Source of the DNA: Bacteroidales bacterium UBA5429
Lineage (GTDB): Bacteria > Bacteroidota > Bacteroidia > Bacteroidales > WCHB1-69
Direction of reading: 5' to 3'
DNA: 26,483 bases
NCBI GenBank assembly: GCA_002427605.1
Contig: DIRT01000011.1
Coordinates: 1 to 26,483, forward strand
A program made the position numbers and the translations under genes. The notes under the pieces are model-generated. The model was not told the DNA's origin. It searched no databases and was given only the letters and a program-made list of their open reading frames with translations. Of the stretch, positions 8,636 to 15,652 are shown piece after piece. Numbering within the stretch: position 1 is the stretch's first letter; the number at the start of each line of letters is the position of its first letter.

Positions 8636-9937
8636 ATGAGTATCATGATTCACTTTGAAGGCGTATTTAACGATCCGGGAGCAGAAACTGTTCCGGAATC
8701 CTTAACTAAAAAGGCGTTTAATCAACTTGTCAACAAAACCGGAAAAGGGAATGAATTCCTCGGTTGGCTGGATATTCCAGATCAGATGACACAGGAAAAG
8801 ATTGAGGAGATTCAAAACTGTGCCGACCGTTTATCAGCTCAATCAGAAATTGTAGTTATGATTGGTATTGGAGGCTCCTATTTAGGAGCACGGGCTGTCA
8901 TTGAAGCACTCCAAAATCCGTTTTATAACCTGATGGAAAAGGGGGAAACACCAAAGATTATCTATGCGGGACATCATATCAGCGAGGATTATCTACACCA
9001 TTTGCTCCAATTACTAAATCATAAATCATACTCTCTCATTGTGATCTCCAAATCGGGAACTACCACTGAACCTGCTCTCGCTTTTCGTATCTTGAAAGAG
9101 CATTGCGAGAAAAAATATGGTTTGGAAGAGTCTCAAAAACGAATTGTTGCCATCTCAGACGCCTCCCGTGGTGCACTCAAACAATTGGCAAACAAAAATA
9201 ACTACCAAACTTTTGTGATTCCTGACGATGTAGGCGGACGTTATTCCGTTCTAACTGCCGTTGGACTATTACCTATTGCCATTGCCGGATTTAACATTGA
9301 GCAATTAATTGCAGGAGCGGCTAAAATGAAAGAGGAACTATTTCAAAATGATGATCCAAACAGCAATGTTGCGATGCAATATGCTCTGTACCGCAATCTG
9401 TTATATAACAAAAACGGTAAAAAGATTGAATTGGTTGTGGCTTATGAACCCGAACTATTCTACTTTATTGAGTGGTTCAAACAGCTTTACGGTGAAAGTG
9501 ACGGGAAAGAGGGCAAAGGTTTATTCCCTGCGGGAGCCATCTTTTCTACAGATTTACACTCTTTGGGACAATATATTCAGGAAGGAGAAAGGCATCTGTT
9601 TGAAACCGTAATCTCTGTCGAAAAGTCTCAATTTAAAGTTCCTATTCCTTATGATGAGGAGAATTTAGACGGATTGAACTACTTGCAATACAGAAGTATA
9701 CATGAAATCAACCAAATTGCTGAAGAAGGAACTCGTCAGGCACACATATCAGGTGGCGTTCCCAATATCAGAATTCAAATTCCTGAAATCAATGAACAGC
9801 ATTTGGGTGAGATGATCTTCTTCTTTGAAATGAGTTGCGCTTTAGGTGGCTACCTCATGGATATCAATCCATTCAATCAGCCGGGCGTAGAAGCGTACAA
9901 ACAACAAATGTTCAAACTACTTGGGAAACCAAAATAG
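8636..9937 (+). CDS. pgi: Glucose-6-phosphate isomerase
   Basis: Interconverts glucose 6-phosphate and fructose 6-phosphate in the cytoplasm. The 433 residues fit the shorter, Bacillus-like form. Visible motifs are the phosphate-binding region VVMIGIGGSYLGARA (73-87) and SKSGTTTE (139-146), the first family signature at GGRYSVLTAVGLLP (200-213), the catalytic glutamate in YGESDGKEG (E287), the histidine of STDLHSLGQYIQEG (H308), and the C-terminal signature QPGVEAYKQQM with the lysine at about 422. The start at 8636 is chosen as the first ATG. A second ATG at 8645 (MIHFEGVF) is equally plausible. No strong promoter is visible in the 60-base A-rich gap after the barrel gene. The MutS-like gene follows after 17 bases. 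Confidence 0.96.
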   Translation: MSIMIHFEGVFNDPGAETVPESLTKKAFNQLVNKTGKGNEFLGWLDIPDQMTQEKIEEIQNCADRLSAQSEIVVMIGIGGSYLGARAVIEALQNPFYNLMEKGETPKIIYAGHHISEDYLHHLLQLLNHKSYSLIVISKSGTTTEPALAFRILKEHCEKKYGLEESQKRIVAISDASRGALKQLANKNNYQTFVIPDDVGGRYSVLTAVGLLPIAIAGFNIEQLIAGAAKMKEELFQNDDPNSNVAMQYALYRNLLYNKNGKKIELVVAYEPELFYFIEWFKQLYGESDGKEGKGLFPAGAIFSTDLHSLGQYIQEGERHLFETVISVEKSQFKVPIPYDEENLDGLNYLQYRSIHEINQIAEEGTRQAHISGGVPNIRIQIPEINEQHLGEMIFFFEMSCALGGYLMDINPFNQPGVEAYKQQMFKLLGKPK

Positions 9938-9954
9938 CTAATATTCAACATCTT

Positions 9955-11328
9955 ATGACTATCAGAAAAATTGCACGAAATCACCTTGGGGTGAGATTGG
10001 TGATGGAACAGACAGCCGTATTGTCGGCAGTAGGTAAAAAGCGATTAATGCAAACTCCATTTATCACGCAACGAGCCAAACTGGAGACACAGTTTCAATT
10101 GCTTGAAACAGCTCAACAATGGGCTCACTCTATTGATAACCTGGAGAGTATCAATCATTTAATTGCTTCCATTCATGACTTTTTTGGCACCTTAACACGC
10201 CTTAAAAGGGGCGAGTTTATGGATGATCTTGATTTTTTTGAAATAAAAAGGGGGGGGATAACCATGGTTCAGCTCAAAAATGAACTCGAACTCGCATCCT
10301 GTCCCTCATTTCAACTCCGTGATGTTCAACCGGTTGTGCATCACCTGGATCCGGAAAATAGTGGACTACCCTACTTCTACATCTACTCCGCTTATGATCC
10401 CAGACTCAAGGAAAAGCGCAAAGCATACGACCAATCTCAGGACAAAGAGGAAAAAGATCGCTTATTTGGAGAGATCTCACATCTGGAGAACCAAGTTCGT
10501 CGGGAACTCTCAATCACTTTGCGTCAATATGTTGCATCTCTGGAACAAAACCTGGAAACTATTGCAGAACTGGATTTGACATTAGCCAAAATTCAATTAG
10601 CCGAAAAGTGGGGATGCTGTATTCCACAAATTGCTGAGTCCGGAATAGCGTATGATGGTTTATTTCACCCGTTGGTGAAAGAGCGATTGGAAGAAAGCGG
10701 AGGTCAATTTCAACCGATTGACATCCAATTAGATACTACTCCCACCTTGATTACCGGAGCCAATATGTCAGGAAAAACGATCTTCTTACGCAGCATAGCT
10801 TTAGCGCAATGGATGTTTCAACTGGGTTACTTCATTCCGGCTCAAAAAGCGCAAATCGAGCCGGTTGAGGAGATCTTTATCAGACAAGAAGAAGAGGAAT
10901 CCTCTGAACAAGGCGGTCTCTCCTCATTTGCTTCGGAAATTTTATGGATTGACCATATTATACAGGAGGTAAAAAAAGGCAAAAAATCATTGATTTTGGT
11001 TGATGAACTCGCCAGAACCACCAATCCTACTGAGGGAAGAGCTTTGGTTTCCGCATTTATTGATATCATGAAGCAGCATCCCAACTTTGCTTTGATCACA
11101 ACGCATTATTCCGGTGTTGAGGGTGAATGTCGCCGACTCAGAGTCCGCGGTTTGCAAGGAATTGACCCAGAAGTTGAAATCACACCTGAAACGATTCATC
11201 AATATATGGATTACAGTCTCATCGAAAGTGATGAAAAAGAGGTTCCCCATGAAGCATTGACCATCGCTCAGATTTTCAAGGTAGACAAGGAGTTTTTGGA
11301 ATTAGCGAACCGATATATTGAAAAGTAG
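9955..11328 (+). CDS. Short MutS-family ATPase (no mismatch-recognition domain)
   Basis: A 457-residue protein made of a helical core part (about 1-240) and a MutS-type ATPase domain (about 255-440). The Walker A motif is TGANMSGKT (about 267-275), Walker B is SLILVDELARTTNPTEGRA (about 345-363), and ALITTHYSGVEG follows. The N-terminal mismatch-binding and connector domains of MutS1 are absent, and no Smr nuclease domain of MutS2 is seen. Such short MutS relatives occur in Bacteroidota. One group, as I recall it, is the MutS-like KamC subunit that reactivates lysine 5,6-aminomutase, but no other kam gene is in this window. The frame is open upstream into pgi, but 9955 is the preferred start because MTIRKIARNHLGV begins 17 bases after the pgi stop and avoids a 103-base overlap. 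Function in repair or enzyme reactivation is unresolved. Confidence 0.75.
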   Translation: MTIRKIARNHLGVRLVMEQTAVLSAVGKKRLMQTPFITQRAKLETQFQLLETAQQWAHSIDNLESINHLIASIHDFFGTLTRLKRGEFMDDLDFFEIKRGGITMVQLKNELELASCPSFQLRDVQPVVHHLDPENSGLPYFYIYSAYDPRLKEKRKAYDQSQDKEEKDRLFGEISHLENQVRRELSITLRQYVASLEQNLETIAELDLTLAKIQLAEKWGCCIPQIAESGIAYDGLFHPLVKERLEESGGQFQPIDIQLDTTPTLITGANMSGKTIFLRSIALAQWMFQLGYFIPAQKAQIEPVEEIFIRQEEEESSEQGGLSSFASEILWIDHIIQEVKKGKKSLILVDELARTTNPTEGRALVSAFIDIMKQHPNFALITTHYSGVEGECRRLRVRGLQGIDPEVEITPETIHQYMDYSLIESDEKEVPHEALTIAQIFKVDKEFLELANRYIEK

Positions 11329-11348
11329 TGACAGGTCGCGACCTGTCA
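11329..11348. repeat. 20-base perfect palindrome after the MutS-like gene
   Basis: TGACAGGTCGCGACCTGTCA starts on the base after the stop codon and is fully self-complementary. It could form a hairpin at the transcript end, but no T-run follows directly, so it is not a standard terminator. The GACAGG/CCTGTC arms are shared with the palindrome at 15462-15483. Confidence 0.85.
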
Positions 11349-11360
11349 TTACGGTAAATG

Positions 11361-11676
11361 AAAAAAAGGCGGAAGGCGGAGGGCAGAATCAATTACGAAT
11401 TACGAGGGAATTTTGTTGTTGTGCTTGGCTGTAGAGACGCAATGCGTTGCGTCTCTACGACCATACATCGTATTTTTTTTCACTGATAATCAGGGTTTTC
11501 AATACACAATTTATCCCCAAGGCATCATATTCCAGAGTGGGGAAATAAAATTCCTAAAAAGGAAAGCCTTTTCTGCCCCCCTTTTATTTTTATTTCCAAA
11601 TATAAAATAAGAAGTAAGAAGTAAGGAATTGAATTTCAATTGGTTGCGTAATTTATTCCGCATTCCGCATTCCGCC
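11361..11676 (+). repeat. Intergenic modular repeat, copy A
   Basis: This fills most of the 355-base space between two converging genes and holds no convincing gene. Modules in order: heptanucleotide-period stretch (11368-11406, GGCGGAA units changing into CGAATTA units), palindrome (11431-11458), a diverged middle block ending CATATTCCAGAGTGGGG (11526-11542), and a terminator-like block with AAAAAGGAAAGCCTT (11556-11570), CTGCCCCCC, a T-rich run and TTTCCAAATA (to 11602). Two more heptamer arrays follow: TAAGAAG (11608-11626) and ATTCCGC x3 (11655-11675). Copy B at 26051-26352 has the same modules in the same order and orientation. Confidence 0.8.
11431..11458. repeat. 28-base near-perfect palindrome (GTAGAGACGCAATG arm)
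   Basis: Left arm GTAGAGACGCAATG pairs with right arm CGTTGCGTCTCTAC, with a single non-complementary position beside the centre. The same sequence with small changes recurs at 15346-15371 and 26141-26168, each time inside the modular repeat and followed by ACGACCATA or a close variant. Confidence 0.85.
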
Positions 11677-11683
11677 TTCAATA

Positions 11684-12934
11684 TTATTGTTTCACCACTT
11701 TTAGAGTTGCCATTTCACCGGTTTCGGTTATCGCTTTCACCATGTAAACGCCTGCAGGAAGTTGAGCAATTTGAACTGAACCATCGATTACTTCCTGAGC
11801 AATCACTTTTTGACCCAACAAATTAAAAATCTCTACGGATTGAATCATCTTTTCTGAATTGAAAGTAATCATATCTTGCGTAGGATTAGGATAGCAAGAG
11901 ATGGCGAATGCGTTATATTCTTCAACAGCATCTTCAGGATCTTCCGGATCTTCACTTTCTCCTAGTTTTACAGCCCAACCATTAGCTCCAGATGCAGGAC
12001 CGTTAGAGAATCCACCAATATAGTTTCCATCTGATGAAATTTTATAAGCAGCACCGTCCAGTCCGGTAGCATCAATATCATTCTCTGTCAAGAAACTACT
12101 CAACAAAACAGGTGCAGTGTCGGTTTCTGGATTGTAAATAAAGGGCAATCTGGTAAACATACCATAAGTTGCAAAACCAATAACGATACCATTATCTGAG
12201 ATACAGCTAAAAGCAAATTCAACAGCTCCTTGAGGGGCTTCAAATGTTTCGATTGCGGTAGTGTTCATATCATAAATAAAAGCTTCTCCATCAGCACTTC
12301 CAACCACTTTTCCCTCGTTATTAATGGCACCAGCAACTCCTTCACTGGGATCGATTATAACGATGGAACCGTCAGGCATAAAGATAGATGGCATTCTGGC
12401 ATCGGTTTGCATATCCTCCACCCAACCTACAGCAATACCTTGATTATTAACAGCATAAGCAGCTCCATAACGATATAATGGGGAACTCATTACTCTAAAC
12501 TACTGAGTTTCAGTATTATAAATAAAACCCCAAGCTCCTAATTCCATAGTCCATCCCAATTGACCAACGACCCATTTTCCATTTTCAGAAATATCATACA
12601 GTTCATCTTCTTCACCCAATGTAACTGTGCCGGAGAGGGGTGTCCAGATCCCATTTTTTCTAACTGCTCCGATAGGATTTCCGTTACTATCTTCAATCAA
12701 ACCAAAAACATCTCCATTATTATTCATGGAAGAAGTTCTGATAACTCCTGTTTCAGCTGCTGTAATAGCATTGGTTGCAAAGTCGTAATAACCGCTCAAC
12801 GAAATACCTTGTCCGGAAGAGTTGATATCCATAATAGGAGTTCCGTAGTCAGATAACATGTTGAATTGAACTTGAGAAAAAAGTGTTGTTCCGCTCAATA
12901 TTGGTCGGCTAAAATAATAAAAAAACTGTATCAT
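11684..12934 (-). pseudogene. HAF-repeat-like secreted protein with type A T9SS sorting domain, split by an in-frame TAG
   Basis: Two reading frames (12934-12500 and 12490-11684) are in the same phase, separated only by TAG at 12500-12502 and three further codons. Reading through gives about 416 residues. The sequence has repeated units of the type GAAYAVNNQGIAVGWVED and PFIYNPETD or GFIYNTETQ, resembling the HAF-type extracellular repeats. It ends in a type A sorting domain (ISCYPNPTQDMITFNS ... LPAGVYMVKA ... LKVVKQ). The stop follows a CAG codon, so one C-to-T change in a second CAG could have made it. The 5' end is also odd: the start at 12934 lies 5 bases past the T-run of the upstream terminator, leaving no room for a promoter of its own, and the first 20 residues (FFYYFSRPILSGTTLFSQ) are only a poor signal peptide. 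Decay, or an assembly error at the stop, are both possible. Confidence 0.75.
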
Positions 12935-12939
12935 TCATG

Positions 12940-12976
12940 AAAAAAAACAGCCCCGATATGAGGGCTCATACCGGGG
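12940..12976 (-). terminator. Intrinsic terminator of the rpmG-DUF4295 unit
   Basis: On the minus strand CCCCGGTATGAG and CTCATATCGGGG form a 12-pair stem (one G-U pair) with a two-base loop, followed by CTG and eight T residues. It lies 25 bases after the stop of the DUF4295 gene, exactly where an operon terminator is expected. On the plus strand the same stem has an A-C mismatch and no T-run, so it acts in one direction. Confidence 0.9.
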
Positions 12977-13001
12977 AGTCTTTAACCATGAAAACAAAAT
13001 A

Positions 13002-13157
13002 TTACTTTTTACCTAAAAAGTCATTAACGTGTGCTGAATCTACAATTGCATCCTTGAACGTATAAGCTCCGGTTTTAGGAGAACGTTCCATTTTTACAAC
13101 GCGTGTGAAAGATGTTCCACCCGCTTTTCTTAATGTTGCTACTGCTTTCTTTGCCAT
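13002..13157 (-). CDS. DUF4295 family small protein
   Basis: A 51-residue basic protein beginning MAKKAVATLRKAGG and ending NDFLGKK. Family knowledge: DUF4295 proteins are Bacteroidota-specific, about 50 residues long, and encoded directly after rpmG, which holds here with a 24-base gap. The sequence, with many lysines and arginines and the stretch FTRVVKMERSPKTGAYTFKD, suggests a ribosome-associated protein, but its biochemical role is not established as far as I know. It is followed by the terminator at 12940-12976. Confidence 0.9.
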   Translation of the reverse strand: MAKKAVATLRKAGGTSFTRVVKMERSPKTGAYTFKDAIVDSAHVNDFLGKK

Positions 13158-13181
13158 TGTATAATCGTTTTAAAATTTTTA

Positions 13182-13370
13182 TTACTTAATCTCTCTATGT
13201 ACAGTTACCTTTTTAAGATATGGATTATATTTTTTCATTTCCAATCTTTCAGGTGTATTTTTTTTATTTTTTGTAGAAATATATCTTGACATACCGGGTA
13301 CGCCACTCTCCTTTTGCTCAGTGCACTCTAAAATAATTTGCTGACGTGCATCTTTAACTTTCTTTGACAT
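13182..13370 (-). CDS. rpmG: 50S ribosomal protein L33
   Basis: A 62-residue large-subunit ribosomal protein. The core IILECTEQKESGVPGMSRY, then ISTKNKKNTPERLEMKKYNP and the VHREIK end, match the Bacteroidota form of L33. Only one cysteine is present (C16), so this is the zinc-free type. In most Bacteroidota I recall rpmB (L28) directly upstream; here the upstream 150 bases hold no rpmB, only a promoter-like box. The gene is the first of a two-gene unit with DUF4295. Confidence 0.95.
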   Translation of the reverse strand: MSKKVKDARQQIILECTEQKESGVPGMSRYISTKNKKNTPERLEMKKYNPYLKKVTVHREIK

Positions 13371-13419
13371 CTTTCTTTAGTATTATTTACTTAATTAAAC
13401 GTAACTCGTTAACGGACTG

Positions 13420-13427
13420 CAAAAGTA
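13420..13427 (-). promoter_or_regulatory. -7 promoter box for rpmG
   Basis: The minus strand reads TACTTTTG followed by CAG, a match to TAnnTTTG, 50 bases upstream of the rpmG start. It supports rpmG being first in its transcription unit. A clear -33 TTG was not found. Confidence 0.55.
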
Positions 13428-13520
13428 CTATTTTTTTTTGAATAAAATATATAAGGGGGAATTTTTTTACTCTTTTTTCTCTATCTTACTCAAAATCAAT
13501 CAAATAAAAACTAGACAATT

Positions 13521-14516
13521 CTACTCTTTGTTCAAAATTTGCCAAATTTTATCCTTTAACGGCGTTAAATTATAGTGGGTTGCGGCAGAAATAAAGATAG
13601 AATCTACATCTTTTGGGACTTTTCTTTTCAGTTCCTTCAACTCTTCTTCAGGAAGCAAATCCGTTTTTGTAATCACCAATATCCGATCTTTGTCAATCAA
13701 CTCAGGATTGTAAGCTTCCAATTCGTTTAGTAAGATTTGATACTCTTTTGTTATATCTTCACTATCCACAGGAACGAGAAAAAGCAAGACGGAATTTCTT
13801 TCGATATGTCTTAAAAAGCGCAATCCCAATCCTCTTCCTTCAGAAGCGCCTTCAATAATTCCGGGGATATCGGCAACAACAAACGATTGATAGTCACGGT
13901 AGGGAACCACACCCAAATTGGGTTGAAGTGTCGTAAAAGGGTAATCTGCAATTTTAGGTTTTGCGTTGGAAAGCACAGATATCAGGGTTGATTTTCCTGC
14001 ATTGGGAAATCCCACCAATCCAACATCAGCTAAAATTTTCAGTTCCAGGATAAGCCATCCCTCTACCCCATCCTCACCAGGTTGAGCAAAGCGTGGTGTT
14101 TGCAATGTAGGAGTTTTAAAATGCACATTGCCTAATCCTCCGCGACCCCCTTTCATGATAACTAATTCTTCGCCATCTTCCGTAATTTCGCCCAACACCT
14201 CATCCGTTTCCGGATCTTTAACCACAGTTCCAAGCGGAACTTCCACTATCGCATTCGCTCCATCCTTTCCATATTTATTATTAGAGCTACCCGATTCGCC
14301 ATCCTCAGCTATAATATGTTTGGTATATCTCAAGTGAAGTAATGTCCAAAGGTTTCTGTTTCCCCGCAATATAACGTCCCCGCCTGCACCACCATTTCCC
14401 CCATCAGGACCGGCTTTCGGATCCTGAGCAGTTCTCATTAAGTGCGCAGAACCTCCCCCTCCTCTTCCTGATTTGAAAAAGATCTTGACGTAATCAATAA
14501 AATTCTCGTTACTCAT
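13521..14516 (-). CDS. obg: Obg/CgtA family GTPase
   Basis: A ribosome-associated GTPase involved in large-subunit assembly and growth control. The 331 residues comprise the glycine-rich Obg fold (1-158, with GRGGGGSAH, GPDGGNGGAGGDV and MKGGRGGLGN) and the G domain (159-331). The G domain has the P-loop GFPNAGKST (169-177), switch region DYPFTTLQPNLG, DIPGI (216-220), base-recognition TKTD (283-286) and ISAATHYNL. The C-terminal OCT domain of longer Obg proteins is absent, as is common in Bacteroidota. It lies 24 bases after pyrE and is probably transcribed with it from the promoter at 15125-15132. Confidence 0.96.
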   Translation of the reverse strand: MSNENFIDYVKIFFKSGRGGGGSAHLMRTAQDPKAGPDGGNGGAGGDVILRGNRNLWTLLHLRYTKHIIAEDGESGSSNNKYGKDGANAIVEVPLGTVVKDPETDEVLGEITEDGEELVIMKGGRGGLGNVHFKTPTLQTPRFAQPGEDGVEGWLILELKILADVGLVGFPNAGKSTLISVLSNAKPKIADYPFTTLQPNLGVVPYRDYQSFVVADIPGIIEGASEGRGLGLRFLRHIERNSVLLFLVPVDSEDITKEYQILLNELEAYNPELIDKDRILVITKTDLLPEEELKELKRKVPKDVDSIFISAATHYNLTPLKDKIWQILNKE

Positions 14517-14540
14517 ATGTTATTCCCTCAATCCTTCCAA

Positions 14541-15098
14541 TTAAACAATCTTCCGACTTCCCGGTTTTACAATAGGAATTCCTTGTTTGCAAAGTGGACA
14601 ATCCTCTTTATCCCAGGTGATTACATCCAACTTAACAGCGTGATACAATGGATATTTAATCGGTTCTGAAGAACGATTCACCACACAGGCAATTCCTACC
14701 ACTTCAGCTCCGAAGCCCTCCAGAACCTCAATCGTTTCCAGAGAAGATTTTCCGGTTGTAACCACATCCTCCACAACCAACACTTTTTGTCCGGTATGCA
14801 CTTCAAATCCGCGACGTAGAGTCATTTTGCCCTCTTCACGTTCCGTAAAAATAGCGGGTACACCCAACTGGCGTCCCAACTCATAAGCCGCCACAATACC
14901 GCCCATTGCCGGTCCAACCACGATATCAATACCCAAATCTTTTACCTGATCTGCAATCACCTTTATAGCTTTTTCCGCCTTATCGGGATATTGCAACAGT
15001 TTTGCACATTGAAAATAGCGATCAGCATGTTTCCCTGAGGAGAGTAAAAAATGCCCTTCTAACAGAGCTTCGGATTCTTTTAATAATTGGATAACCAT
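14541..15098 (-). CDS. pyrE: Orotate phosphoribosyltransferase, short Thermus/clostridial-type
   Basis: Converts orotate and PRPP to orotidine 5'-phosphate in pyrimidine synthesis. The 185 residues show LLEGHFLLSSGKHADRYFQC (12-31), VGPAMGGIVAAYELGRQLG, the PRPP loop VVEDVVTTGKSS (108-119), and the C-terminal stretch CPLCKQGIPIVKPGSRKI. The SSGKH-DRYFQCAKLLQ opening and the C-P-L-C tail fit the PyrE subfamily I recall from Thermus and clostridia, rather than the longer form with FTWSSGWKSPIYCDNR that is familiar from Bacteroides. The short N-terminus is therefore normal for this type. The start at 15098 is supported by the promoter box 26 bases upstream. First gene of a unit with obg. Confidence 0.92.
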   Translation of the reverse strand: MVIQLLKESEALLEGHFLLSSGKHADRYFQCAKLLQYPDKAEKAIKVIADQVKDLGIDIVVGPAMGGIVAAYELGRQLGVPAIFTEREEGKMTLRRGFEVHTGQKVLVVEDVVTTGKSSLETIEVLEGFGAEVVGIACVVNRSSEPIKYPLYHAVKLDVITWDKEDCPLCKQGIPIVKPGSRKIV

Positions 15099-15124
15099 CT
15101 TTACCTTAGTTTAAATTTAACCTG

Positions 15125-15132
15125 CAAAGATA
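15125..15132 (-). promoter_or_regulatory. -7 promoter box for pyrE-obg
   Basis: The minus strand reads TATCTTTG followed by CAGG, a full match to TAnnTTTG, 26 bases before the pyrE start. The region where the -33 element should lie is occupied by the ATTTCGG heptamer array (15139-15166), so the repeat abuts or overlaps the promoter. Confidence 0.6.
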
Positions 15133-15138
15133 AATAAA

Positions 15139-15166
15139 ATTTCGGATTTCGGATTTCGGATTTCGG
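15139..15166. repeat. Heptamer tandem repeat, ATTTCGG x4
   Basis: Four exact 7-base units in a row. It sits just upstream of the pyrE -7 box and closes repeat copy C. Confidence 0.95.
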
Positions 15167-15345
15167 AAGTTTGGTTTTTAGCTTTTTTTTAATATATCCC
15201 ATTGATATTTAATTATATATATTATTTGGAAATAAAAATAAAAGGGGGGCAGCATTTGTGGTGTCTTTTCTGTTAATCTATCACCCCACTCTTGAATATT
15301 ATGTCTTTTAGAGAATGTGTGTTCAATTACGAAATCATATTGTCA

Positions 15346-15371
15346 TAGAGACGCAATGCATTGCGTCTCTA
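15346..15371. repeat. 26-base perfect palindrome (TAGAGACGCAATG arm)
   Basis: TAGAGACGCAATG is followed directly by its exact reverse complement CATTGCGTCTCTA. It is the same family as 11431-11458 and 26141-26168. Confidence 0.9.
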
Positions 15372-15461
15372 CAGCCACAATTAATTTAAATTCCTCTTTT
15401 AATAATTGCGTGAATACCTAATATTTGTTACGATTTTAATCTATCGCATAATAACATCATG

Positions 15462-15483
15462 GAGACAGGGCATGCCCTGTCTC
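15462..15483. repeat. 22-base perfect palindrome (GAGACAGGGCA arm)
   Basis: GAGACAGGGCA is followed by its exact reverse complement TGCCCTGTCTC, then TACGAC. The outer GAGAC/GTCTC and the TACGAC tail are shared with the GCAATG palindromes, but the core differs and is still symmetrical. Confidence 0.9.
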
Positions 15484-15516
15484 TACGACAACCGTGTTCA
15501 ATTTAAATTTGAACCT

Positions 15517-15544
15517 CGTAATTCGTAATTCGTAATTCGTAATT
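15517..15544. repeat. Heptamer tandem repeat, CGTAATT x4
   Basis: Four exact 7-base units. The same unit appears at 17509-17529 and 26210-26223, and inverted (AATTACG) in the leading parts of copies A and B. Confidence 0.95.
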
Positions 15545-15567
15545 GAATTTATTTCGACTTTATTTCG

Positions 15568-15575
15568 TATCTTTG
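15568..15575 (+). promoter_or_regulatory. -7 promoter box for the TPR protein gene
   Basis: TATCTTTG matches TAnnTTTG and lies 77 bases before the start at 15653. A TTG at 15543-15545 is about 22 bases upstream. The implied untranslated leader of roughly 70 bases is longer than for the other genes here. Confidence 0.5.
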
Positions 15576-15652
15576 TTGCGTAAATTAGATGTTAGCAATC
15601 AGCTTAGGAAAGACCCCCATCACAAATATTAAAATATAAAAAAACAGAGACT

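Larger units (their letters stand above)
15139..15545 (-). repeat. Intergenic modular repeat, copy C (inverted, with two palindromes)
   Basis: This fills the 554-base space between the divergent pyrE and TPR genes, which has no convincing gene. Read on the minus strand: CGTAATT array (as AATTACG, 15544-15517), a GAGGTTCAAATTTAAATTG block shared with copy B, palindrome 15483-15462, a spacer, palindrome 15371-15346, middle block GAACACACATTCTCTAAA, then ATAATATTCAAGAGTGGGG (ending at 15284). The terminator-like block follows with AAAAGACACCACAAATGCTG, six C, a T-rich run and TTTCCAAATAAT (to 15221), and finally the ATTTCGG array (15166-15139). Modules and order match copies A and B; the end block is the variant shared with copy D. 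Confidence 0.8.

Noticed and set aside
9835..9954. Upstream extension of the MutS-like frame into pgi
   Set aside because: It would overlap pgi by 103 bases and adds residues with no family resemblance; the ATG at 9955 gives a natural start.
11413..11610. 65-codon open frame in repeat copy A
   Set aside because: It runs through the palindrome and C/T-runs, has no homologous frame in copies B-D, and shows no protein-like character.
11361..15545. CRISPR array
   Set aside because: Repeats are 7-base tandem units or single palindromes without regular unique spacers, and no cas gene is present.
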